Source: Chloroflexota bacterium (lineage in GTDB: Bacteria; Chloroflexota; Ktedonobacteria; Ktedonobacterales; JADMIN01). Taken from it: DNA of 58,841 nt. The DNA is taken from NCBI GenBank assembly GCA_021323855.1, contig JAJPKE010000011.1:1-58841 (forward strand), read 5' to 3'. The notes beneath the pieces were generated by a model. The model had not been told where the DNA came from, searched no databases, and saw nothing but the letters and a program-made list of their open reading frames with translations. Of this stretch, positions 35,199-42,125 are shown in pieces (position 1 is the first letter of the stretch; each line of letters begins with the position of its first letter). The position numbers and the translations under genes were made by a program.

Positions 35199-35711
35199 AT
35201 GGACAATCTCTACACAGTCAAACTGCCGGACTGTGGGCCGCTCAGCATCATGGCACGGCCACGCGGCGGCGCATGGCTGCCCGATGCGGTAGCCGCATGG
35301 AAAGGCGCTGGCGTGCAGGTCGTCGTCTCGCTGCTGACCGGCAGCGAGCTACGCGAACTGGACCTCATGGACGAAGAATGTCTGTGCGTCCAGCAAGGGA
35401 TGCCATTCGTCCCGTTCCCCATCCCGGACCGCCAGACACCGCCCAATACTGCGGCGGCTGTGCAACTCATCGAGACGATAGCGGGTTGGCTGGGCGAGGG
35501 AAAACATGTGGCGATTCACTGTCGCGTGGGAATTGGCCGCTCGGGAATGATTGCCTCCTGCGCGCTCATCGCGTTGGGCGCATCGCCGCAGGGTGCGCTC
35601 GATATGCTGACCAAAGCGCGTGGGTGGGCGGTCCCCGATACGGCAGAGCAGCGCGCGTGGGTGCTATCCTTCCCCACTGTGCGACAACAACAGGCTCACT
35701 ATCACCAGTAG
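35199..35711 (+). CDS. Dual-specificity/tyrosine phosphatase-like protein
   Basis: The 170-residue protein has the Cys-x5-Arg signature of cysteine phosphatases: HCRVGIGRS with Cys108 and Arg114, and a plausible general acid Asp77 in PIPDRQTPP. The fold order (LPDAVAAWKGAGVQVVVSLLT, then the acid loop, then the P-loop) fits small dual-specificity phosphatases. It should remove phosphate from Tyr or Ser/Thr, or from a phosphorylated small molecule. Start ATG 35199 is preceded by GAGG within the end of paralog B, three bases after that gene's stop, so the three genes form an operon. Confidence 0.85.
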   Translation: MDNLYTVKLPDCGPLSIMARPRGGAWLPDAVAAWKGAGVQVVVSLLTGSELRELDLMDEECLCVQQGMPFVPFPIPDRQTPPNTAAAVQLIETIAGWLGEGKHVAIHCRVGIGRSGMIASCALIALGASPQGALDMLTKARGWAVPDTAEQRAWVLSFPTVRQQQAHYHQ

Positions 35712-35725
35712 CGATGCGTGGAGTA

Positions 35726-35764
35726 CCCCCTCTCCTCGTGGGAGAGGGGGTAGGGGGTGAGGTC
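35726..35764. repeat. GC-rich palindromic repeat overlapping the ABC permease stop
   Basis: CCCCCTCTCC/GGGAGAGGGGG hairpin, G-run and TGAGGTC. Read leftward the element begins TAGACCTCACC, where TAG is the stop codon of the ABC permease. It also separates two convergent genes. Confidence 0.65.
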
Positions 35765-36915
35765 TATACCCGTTCCTGGCGCAGCGAGAGCGCCGCCCCC
35801 ACCACCATCAGCGCAGCGAAGCCCAACAGGAAGACTAGCTCCGGCCAGACATCGCCCAGGCCGTAGCCTTTGAGCATGATGTCCTTCAGCGCAATGTTTG
35901 CATAGGTCAGCGGCATGATATAGGCAAGCTGCTTCAGCACTACCGGCAACGTCTGCACCGGGAAGAACAGCCCGCCAAGCAACACCTGCGGCACCAGCAA
36001 GATGGGGATGAACTGGATGACTTGTAGCTCATTGCGGGCGAAGGCCGAGGCGAAAATGCCCATATTGACGGCGCCCAACGTCAACACCAGCGTCACCAGG
36101 AACAGCAGCCCCAGGTTGCCGGCGTAATGCACGCGCAGCACATACACGACAAAGAGCAGGATGATGAGCGATTGCAGCAGCGCAAAGAGCGTGAAACCCA
36201 GCACGTAGCCCAGCACCAGCTCTGTCTTGCGCAGCGGCGACACCATCAGCCGTTCGATGGTCCCTTGCGAGCGTTCGCGCAGGAAAGAGACTGAGGTGAG
36301 CAGGAAAATGAAGAAGAAGGCGAAAAGGCCGACGAAGAGCGGCGCCAGCGCATCCGTCTGCGTATATTGCGGCCCGCCATAGAGATAGCTGATGTGCAAT
36401 GGCACCGCGCTGGCCAGCGCCGGCGAGCGCGGTGTCACCTGTGCGCCTGGTAGTCCTGGCAATCCTGGCGATGCTTGCGACTGTAATGCGCCAACGAGTT
36501 GCGTCACCAGCGCATGTAATTCTTGCGCCGCCGCTGGATTGGAGCCATCCAGCCGCAGTGTCAGCGCGGCGCCGCCGGGCGCGGTCAGCGCGGCGATATC
36601 CGCTGGGAAGATCAATACGCCGTCGGCGTCCCCGTTTTTGAGCGTCGTATCCACCTGACTGCGCGCCACCGTCTTGATCGTCACGCTAGACTGCCCGCTC
36701 ACCAATGTCTGGAGCCGCTGCATCAGAAGCGCACCCACCGCGCCGTCCGGCGGCACGATACCCAACGTCACGCTGGTGGTATTGCCGTTCAAGACGAAGT
36801 TCAGCAGCGTCATGACGAGCAGCGGCGCGATGAAAAGCAGCGCCAATGAGCGCCGGTCGCGCAGGAATTGGCGCACAATGCGCAGCGCCAGCGCACCTAT
36901 TCGCCGGAGAGACAT
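35764..36915 (-). CDS. ABC-2 type transporter permease
   Basis: 383 residues: one N-terminal membrane helix (after MSLRRIGALALRIVRQFLRDRRSLAL), a ~160-residue extracytoplasmic domain, then five or so C-terminal helices (from about 235) with SFLRERSQGTIERLMVSPLRKTELVLGY, typical of the YhgE/DrrB-like ABC-2 family. It should form the membrane part of the exporter whose ATPase is encoded at 37406-38173. The ATG at 36915 follows GAGGTGAG, which fixes the start; a long in-frame extension to 37074 is not coding. Last gene of the tetR operon. Confidence 0.9.
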   Translation of the reverse strand: MSLRRIGALALRIVRQFLRDRRSLALLFIAPLLVMTLLNFVLNGNTTSVTLGIVPPDGAVGALLMQRLQTLVSGQSSVTIKTVARSQVDTTLKNGDADGVLIFPADIAALTAPGGAALTLRLDGSNPAAAQELHALVTQLVGALQSQASPGLPGLPGAQVTPRSPALASAVPLHISYLYGGPQYTQTDALAPLFVGLFAFFFIFLLTSVSFLRERSQGTIERLMVSPLRKTELVLGYVLGFTLFALLQSLIILLFVVYVLRVHYAGNLGLLFLVTLVLTLGAVNMGIFASAFARNELQVIQFIPILLVPQVLLGGLFFPVQTLPVVLKQLAYIMPLTYANIALKDIMLKGYGLGDVWPELVFLLGFAALMVVGAALSLRQERV

Positions 36916-36935
36916 ATAGCTCACCTCATTCTTGT

Positions 36936-37376
36936 CTATCGGTTCGTTAAGTGGCTGAGTTGCTGCGATGTGTTCTGTGGCGCAGGCGCGGCGCTCGTTG
37001 TGGCGCGCGTCATCCGAAGATACTGCGTTACGCCCGTGAGCGTCAGCACCAGACGCACAGGGAGCGGCGCCCAACTGTTACGTGTGTCGGTGACGAGTCG
37101 CGGATTGGTGAGGCTGATCTGCTGGCCTCTCGTCAGGATTTCACAGCCACCTGCGGCCTGCACGTTGCGCATCCAGTCGGTGTCGGGACCATAGGTGAGC
37201 GCGAAGATATAGTCGTTGCCATCGCGGAAGGCGTTGATCGGTGTGCGATAGGTCTTGCCGGATTTGCGCCCAACGTGTGTGAGGATGGCGAACCCTGGCA
37301 ATCTGCCGGCAAAGCGTTTGGTGATGCGATTGGTAACGCGGCGATTGAAGCGCGCAACCTGCTGCGATAGTGGCAT
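36936..37376 (-). CDS. Ddn-like deazaflavin (F420)-dependent oxidoreductase
   Basis: The 146-residue protein belongs to the DUF385 nitroreductase family: LTHVGRKSGKTYRTPINAFRDGNDYIFALTYGPDTDWMRNVQAAGGCEI matches the family core that holds coenzyme F420. Such enzymes reduce quinones, nitro compounds or biliverdin with F420H2. The ATG at 37376 follows AAGGAGATG. It sits between the ATPase and permease genes of an ABC exporter, which suggests a role in reducing or detoxifying the same compounds. Length is typical. Confidence 0.85.
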   Translation of the reverse strand: MPLSQQVARFNRRVTNRITKRFAGRLPGFAILTHVGRKSGKTYRTPINAFRDGNDYIFALTYGPDTDWMRNVQAAGGCEILTRGQQISLTNPRLVTDTRNSWAPLPVRLVLTLTGVTQYLRMTRATTSAAPAPQNTSQQLSHLTNR

Positions 37377-37405
37377 AACGACATCTCCTTATCAGTTCAT
37401 AGACT

Positions 37406-38173
37406 TTACCGCACGTTGGCAGCGGGTGTGGTAGTTTCGGTATGGCGCTGGGCGAAGTAGAGGAACGCTTTGTCGAAGTCTGCCTCGCCAGACTCACGGC
37501 GCAGCGCATCCGGCGCATCCACCGCCAGCAGCTTGCCGAAACGCAGCATCGCCAGCCGGTGGCAGCGCGCTGCCTCGTCCAGATGATGTGTCGAGACGAT
37601 GATGGTTACGCCCTGCTCGTTGAGCCGCCCAAAGTAGTCCCAGAAGGCCAGGCGTAGCTCTGGATCAATGCCGACGGTCGGCTCATCCAGGAAGAGCAGA
37701 CGCGGCCTATGAATCAGCGCGCAGGCCAGCGAGACACGCTGGCGCATGCCGCCGCTCAGTGTGGCGATGGGCGCTTTGATGCGTTGCGTCAGGTCCACCA
37801 GCGCCAGTGTCTCATTGATGCGCGTGCGAAGGAGAGAGCCGTGTAGCCCATAGAGCGCGCCGAAGAACGCCAGATTCTCCTGGATGCTGAGGTCGCTATA
37901 GAGCGCGCTGGCCTGCGTCATGTAGCCGATCTGGCCTGCGACACGCCGGTCTGGCATCGTGCGCCCCAACACCTGGACAGTTCCACTGGTTGGCTTGCCC
38001 AGCCCCAGCAGCAGACGAATTAGCGTCGTTTTGCCGGAGCCGTTAGGGCCAATCAGTCCAAAGGTTTCTCCCGCTGCGACGCTGAACGATACCTCATCCA
38101 GCGCCCGCACCTGCCCGAACACCTTGACCACCCGGTCCAGCGTGACCGGCGTTATCTGGCTCGTCTGGTTCAT
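37406..38173 (-). CDS. ABC transporter ATP-binding protein
   Basis: 255 residues with Walker A GPNGSGKTT, signature LSGGMRQRVSLA, Walker B LLFLDEPTVGID and the H-loop STHHLDEA. It powers the exporter with the permease at 35764-36915 and probably acts on drugs or lipids. The start at 38173 is set by GGAGGT six bases upstream; an extension to 38191 lacks a ribosome site. It starts 15 bases after tetR and is separated from the permease gene by the F420-type enzyme gene. Confidence 0.93.
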   Translation of the reverse strand: MNQTSQITPVTLDRVVKVFGQVRALDEVSFSVAAGETFGLIGPNGSGKTTLIRLLLGLGKPTSGTVQVLGRTMPDRRVAGQIGYMTQASALYSDLSIQENLAFFGALYGLHGSLLRTRINETLALVDLTQRIKAPIATLSGGMRQRVSLACALIHRPRLLFLDEPTVGIDPELRLAFWDYFGRLNEQGVTIIVSTHHLDEAARCHRLAMLRFGKLLAVDAPDALRRESGEADFDKAFLYFAQRHTETTTPAANVR

Positions 38174-38187
38174 AGAGTGACCTCCGA

Positions 38188-38772
38188 TCAAGCAAGAATG
38201 CCGCGTAACAACGTCTCCACCATCTCGGCAACGGCATTGGGTGGCGATCCAGTGAGATGCAGCACGATGATCGAGCCAACCAGCATGCGCGCCGTCACAT
38301 CAGGATTGTGCGGGCGCAGCTCACCAGCGGCGATGCGCGCATCCAGATAGCGTGTGAGAAAGCCCATGCCGACCGCCTGTATCAGCCGTAGCGCGTGCTG
38401 AATCTCCGGGCGCACCAATGCCTCGCGGACGACGATACGCGCCATGTTTTGCAGTTCGGACCGCTCGGAGAGCAGACTCAACATCTTAGTCGCCACCTCC
38501 GGCAGCACCTCGCGCGCTGGGCGGTCGGCGGCGCTGGCGAAAATCGCGCTGACTTCGGGCACTGGATTGTATTGCGAGATGATTGCCCAGAATAGATCGT
38601 CTTTGCTGCGAAAGTAGTGATAGATCAGCCCTTGCGCAACGGAGGCCTCCGTTGCGATGTCTTTGATGCTGGTGTTTTCCATCCCTTTCTCCGCAAAGAG
38701 TTTGAACGCCACTTCAATGAGTTGTTTGCGGCGTTCCTGCGCCTGTAGTTCGCGCTGGTTGGGAGTTGTCAC
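38188..38772 (-). CDS. TetR-family repressor
   Basis: ~194 residues with an N-terminal helix-turn-helix (LIEVAFKLFAEKGMENTSIKDIATEASVAQGLIYHYFRSKDDLF) and a ligand-binding helical C-terminal domain. It is the first gene of the exporter operon and probably represses it and itself. An operator-like inverted repeat overlaps the predicted promoter. GTG codons at 38781 and 38772 can both start; the second is better spaced from GTGAGGT. Confidence 0.9.
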   Translation of the reverse strand: MTTPNQRELQAQERRKQLIEVAFKLFAEKGMENTSIKDIATEASVAQGLIYHYFRSKDDLFWAIISQYNPVPEVSAIFASAADRPAREVLPEVATKMLSLLSERSELQNMARIVVREALVRPEIQHALRLIQAVGMGFLTRYLDARIAAGELRPHNPDVTARMLVGSIIVLHLTGSPPNAVAEMVETLLRGILA

Positions 38773-38797
38773 GTCTCGCACACCTCACTGACTGAGT

Positions 38798-38841
38798 ACT
38801 CGTTCAATGAAAATAATAACGAGTGAACGAACGATTGTCAA
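38798..38841 (-). promoter_or_regulatory. Promoter and TetR-type operator of the ABC exporter operon
   Basis: Leftward promoter TTGACA (complement of 38836-38841), 17 bases, TATTAT (complement of 38813-38818). Two nested inverted repeats surround the -10: ACTCGTT (38798-38804) with AACGAGT (38818-38824), and TCGTTCA (38800-38806) with TGAACGA (38824-38830). Repressor binding here would block the operon. Confidence 0.75.
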
Positions 38842-38944
38842 GGGGTGGGTAGTATACACGTGCCAGAAACGGCGACCAGCGCGCATATGCTAGTCTGAGA
38901 TGCTGATACGGCGCGCGTTAAGAATAGTGAATCGTTCCGGTAGC

Positions 38945-39030
38945 GCAGACATTTCTGTCTGCGTGTGTATGGGCAGTAGGTAGCGCAGACAGGAATGTCT
39001 GCGAGCAGCATCCGGCAGACAAGCATGTCC
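38945..39030. repeat. Three GCAGACA palindromes upstream of the nitrilase gene
   Basis: GCAGACA-TTTC-TGTCTGC (38945-38962), GCAGACA-GGAA-TGTCTGC (38985-39002) and a truncated GCAGACA-AGCA-TGTCC (39015-39030). The arms match the palindromes that close the SWIM cassettes while the loops vary. Confidence 0.65.
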
Positions 39031-39062
39031 ACCCCAGCAACTTCCGGCAGGAGTAATCAATC

Positions 39063-40055
39063 ATGAGCATAGTGCGAATAGCGTTGTTGCAGATGACGCC
39101 GTGTGGCGACGACGGCACAGATCAGGCGGCGAATCTGGCGAAGGGTGAGACATTCTGCCGGCAGGCACGCCAAATGGGAGCCGATATTGCGCTCTTCCCT
39201 GAGATGTGGAACATCGGCTACGCTGGATACTGCCCGGAATCCGATGAGACGAGCGACATCTGGCGCGGTCCGGGCCGCTGGGCCGAGGGCGAGACGAATC
39301 CCTATGAGATGCTACGCGAGGCGCGCGAACGCTGGCAGGCGCAGGCCATCAGCCGCGACAGCGCCTATGTGCAGCATTTCCAGGCGCTTGCGCGTGAGCT
39401 GGAGATGGCGATTGCCGTCACGTACCTGGAAGCGTGGCCCGGCGCGCCACGCAATAGCGTCTCGCTGATTGACCGGCACGGCGCGCTGGCCTTCACCTAC
39501 GCAAAGATGCACACCTGCGACTTCGATGTCAAAGAAGCCGCTCTGACACCGGGTGATGAGTTCTTCGTGGCGGCGCTGGATACCGCGCAGGGGCCGGTGC
39601 AGGTCGGCGCGATGATCTGCTACGACCGCGAGTTCCCAGAGAGCGCGCGGCTGCTGATGCTTCAGGGGGCGGAAATCATCCTGGTTCCCAACGCCTGTGA
39701 GATGGAGCGGCACCGCATGGCGCAGTTGCATACTCGCGCGCTGGAAAACATGGTAGGCGTGGCGCTGGCCAACTACGCTGCGCCCACCGCCAATGGCCAC
39801 TCGATGGCCTTCCATCCCATCGCCTTCGATGAAAACGGCTCACGCGATACGCTGGTGATCGAGGCAGGCGAGGCGGAGGGCGTCTATCTCGCTAGCTTCG
39901 ATCTGGATGCGCTGCGCGATTGGCGCGACCGCGAGGCATGGGGCAACGCTTTCCGCAAGCCCCACCGCTACGCTGCGCTGGCTTCCCTGGATGTGCAGTC
40001 GCCGTTTGTGCGCGTCAACGAGCGCGGCGAACCCTACCCACGCGAGCGGCGATGA
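39063..40055 (+). CDS. Carbon-nitrogen hydrolase (nitrilase superfamily)
   Basis: 330 residues with the Glu-Lys-Cys triad of the superfamily: Glu47 (FPEMW), Lys148 (TYAKMHTCDF) and Cys186 (MICYDREFPES). It should hydrolyse an amide or nitrile in the cytoplasm; the substrate is unknown and the closest type is the N-carbamoyl/amidase branch. ATG 39063 is the first in-frame ATG, with AGGAG eight bases upstream. It follows a cluster of palindromes and is 82 bases upstream of the next gene on the same strand. Confidence 0.88.
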   Translation: MSIVRIALLQMTPCGDDGTDQAANLAKGETFCRQARQMGADIALFPEMWNIGYAGYCPESDETSDIWRGPGRWAEGETNPYEMLREARERWQAQAISRDSAYVQHFQALARELEMAIAVTYLEAWPGAPRNSVSLIDRHGALAFTYAKMHTCDFDVKEAALTPGDEFFVAALDTAQGPVQVGAMICYDREFPESARLLMLQGAEIILVPNACEMERHRMAQLHTRALENMVGVALANYAAPTANGHSMAFHPIAFDENGSRDTLVIEAGEAEGVYLASFDLDALRDWRDREAWGNAFRKPHRYAALASLDVQSPFVRVNERGEPYPRERR

Positions 40056-40137
40056 GCAACTGGCGCACGTCTGGTACAATAACGGTGCGATAGCTCTGAT
40101 AGAGTGTGCAAAATGGCTCGGCATGGGAGGACAGGTG

Positions 40138-41298
40138 ATGGCGAAACGGCGGCGTTCCGGTTCATCCGGTTCATCCGGCGCATCCCGATCAGCAGGCGCA
40201 TGGTGGCGCATGACGTTGCTGCTGGCGCTGCTCATCTGCGTCGTCGGCATCGTGCCCGCCGTTATCGCCGGTCAGGCGCTCGGCCTCTGGCACATCCGTG
40301 CGCCGTGGAACGCCCAGGCGAGCGCGACACCATCCTTGCCGCCGGATACGGCATTACCGCGCCAGGTCTGGCTTGCCAGTGATGTGAAGGTTTTGCCGCA
40401 GCCGGGGAAAGGTACGCCGGTTGCGACGCTGGTAGCTGGCTCCCCGGCAACGCTGACGCTGCATCGCCTGGTCGGCAACACCTCCTGGGGAAACATCATC
40501 TGGGCAGGCCCAACCGTGGCAACCAGCGGCGAAGGCTGGGTGCCGGATAGCGCGCTCGTCGCCTACGGCACGAGCAGTGGACCACTCGGTGATCTGGGGG
40601 CGCTCTCACCGGCGCTGGCGGCGCAGGTGGCGGGCGACGGTGCGCATTTCTCCGCCGCCATCTATTTTCCCGATATCAGCGCGCTCTATCAGACGAACGC
40701 TGGCGCACCGTTTACGCTGGGTGACGGCTTCCGCGCGGTGCTGCTGGTGGCATTGCTGGCGCGCAGCGAATCACAGCCACAGGGATTGCCGCCCACCCTC
40801 AAAGTCGTCACCGCTGCGCTGGCGGATGGTGACGCCAGCATCGGCGCAGTGGTCTATAACAGTGACCTCGGCGGCGCAACGGGCGTGACGCAGTATCTCG
40901 CTGGCATTGGTGTGGCGGGGATTCAGCCAGCCGCGAACTGGCAAACGTCGCAGGCGACGGCCAGCAGCATGCTGCAATTCTACAGTGTGTTCGCCAAAGG
41001 GGAGATACTTTCATCGGGCGACCGCTCCACTGCGCTCACGGCGTTGACACAGGCAAAGCCCGCCCTCGCCGCATCGGCAATCACCACCGTGCCGCTGGGG
41101 TCCGGCGGCGTGCTGGTGGCGGGCGTGGCGCAGACGCCGACCGGCTGGACAGTGAATATCTGTGGCATCGTCGCCACGCCAGGGGCGCCGCACTATGTCA
41201 TCGCCGTGGCGCTACGCGATCAGGCGTCACAGGCAGCGGCGGTCAGCGCACTCAATAGCTTCTTCCAGAAACTGACGGCGCTGCTGGCGTCATCCTAG
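40138..41298 (+). CDS. Membrane-anchored SH3-like plus serine-hydrolase-fold protein without catalytic motif
   Basis: The 386-residue product starts with a basic Ser-Gly-rich segment, one signal-anchor helix (about 23-42), an SH3-like region (about 65-140: VKVLPQPGKGTPVATLVAGSPATLTLHRL...GEGWVPDSALV) and a C-terminal domain with the layout of a class A beta-lactamase-like fold (AIYFPDISALYQTNAGAPFTLGDGFRAVLLVALLAR). The Ser-x-x-Lys catalytic motif expected in that region is absent, so it is probably a binding or scaffold protein. It is exported to the outer face of the membrane. ATG 40138 has GGGAGG at eight bases; the upstream in-frame extension overlaps the nitrilase gene and is not real. 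Confidence 0.7.
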   Translation: MAKRRRSGSSGSSGASRSAGAWWRMTLLLALLICVVGIVPAVIAGQALGLWHIRAPWNAQASATPSLPPDTALPRQVWLASDVKVLPQPGKGTPVATLVAGSPATLTLHRLVGNTSWGNIIWAGPTVATSGEGWVPDSALVAYGTSSGPLGDLGALSPALAAQVAGDGAHFSAAIYFPDISALYQTNAGAPFTLGDGFRAVLLVALLARSESQPQGLPPTLKVVTAALADGDASIGAVVYNSDLGGATGVTQYLAGIGVAGIQPAANWQTSQATASSMLQFYSVFAKGEILSSGDRSTALTALTQAKPALAASAITTVPLGSGGVLVAGVAQTPTGWTVNICGIVATPGAPHYVIAVALRDQASQAAAVSALNSFFQKLTALLASS

Positions 41299-41325
41299 TA
41301 GGCGATTGCGGAGGAGACAGTACCT

Positions 41326-41996
41326 ATGAGCAAGAAGACGCCGATACAGGCCAGTTATGATCTGGTGGCGGAGCAGTACGCAGATAACTTCTTTGATGAA
41401 CTGAACCGCAAGCCCTTCGACCGCCAACTGCTCGACCGTTTCGCAGCGTCCATCCTACAGGATAACCAGGGGCGCCAGGAGGATCAGGAGGATGCGGCGG
41501 CCACTGTTTGGGACCTGGGCTGCGGACCGGGGCATGTTGGGCGCTACCTCGCTGAACGCGGCGTCACGGTCTGCGGGCTGGACCTTTCAGAGCAGATGGT
41601 TGCTGTCGCGCGCAGGCTGAATCCTGATATGGCGTTTACGCAGGGCACGATGCTCGCCCTGCCGGTGGGCGATGGCGCGCTGGCTGGCATCGTGGCGTTC
41701 TATGCCATCATCCACCTGACACGCGCCGAAGCGCAGGATGCGCTACGCGAGTTTCACCGCGCATTGCGTCCAGGCGGGCAACTCTTCTGGCATTCCACGG
41801 CGGCAATGGGGAAATCCATCGAGATGAGTGGTATGGTGAGAAAGTGGACGTCACCGCCACGCTCTTCACTGGCGCAGAGATGGAAGGCTATGCCCAGGCG
41901 GCGGGATTCACCATCGTCGAGCTGCTGCACCGCCCGCCCTACGAGTTCGAGCATCCGAGCGAACGACTCTATCTTTGGGCGCGCAAACCGGCGTAA
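41326..41996 (+). pseudogene. SAM-dependent methyltransferase with a frameshift near its 3' end
   Basis: The first ~155 codons encode a class I methyltransferase: WDLGCGPGHVGRYLAERG (SAM-binding motif I), LDLSEQM, and ALPVGDGALAGIVAFYAIIHL. Around 41788-41794 the frame is lost, as if one base were missing after CTCTTCTGG. The next frame continues with FHGGNGEIHRDEWYG and runs cleanly to TAA at 41994-41996 (ending LYLWARKPA). The unshifted frame reads through repeat-rich DNA to 42183 with no methyltransferase-like sequence. Either the gene is recently inactivated, or the base is a sequencing error, or a programmed shift occurs. ATG 41326 has GGAGGAGA upstream. Confidence 0.8.
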
Positions 41997-42017
41997 CTGG
42001 ACGCAGCGAGGATATCG

Positions 42018-42122
42018 CGGCAGTGAACTGCCGGCGCACGGAAAGTGGATTGAAAGCCGCTGGCGGCCCGCGTGGCTTCAGCTATTCCACGCGTGCCACG
42101 GCTTTGAAAAGCCGGCAGCACG
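42018..42122. repeat. Palindromic repeats after the methyltransferase gene
   Basis: CGGCAG-TGAA-CTGCCG (42018-42033) and CGGCTT-TGAA-AAGCCG (42099-42114) with outer CGTGC/GCACG arms (42092-42122) belong to the TGAA-loop hairpin family; between them CGCGTGG/CCACGCG forms another stem. The second is intergenic here but in frame within a gene at 28964-28994. Confidence 0.65.
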
Positions 42123-42125
42123 CTA

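Noticed and set aside
36916..37074. N-terminal extension of the ABC permease
   Set aside because: It overlaps the upstream oxidoreductase gene, and ATG 36915 has a good ribosome site followed by the first typical residues of the family.
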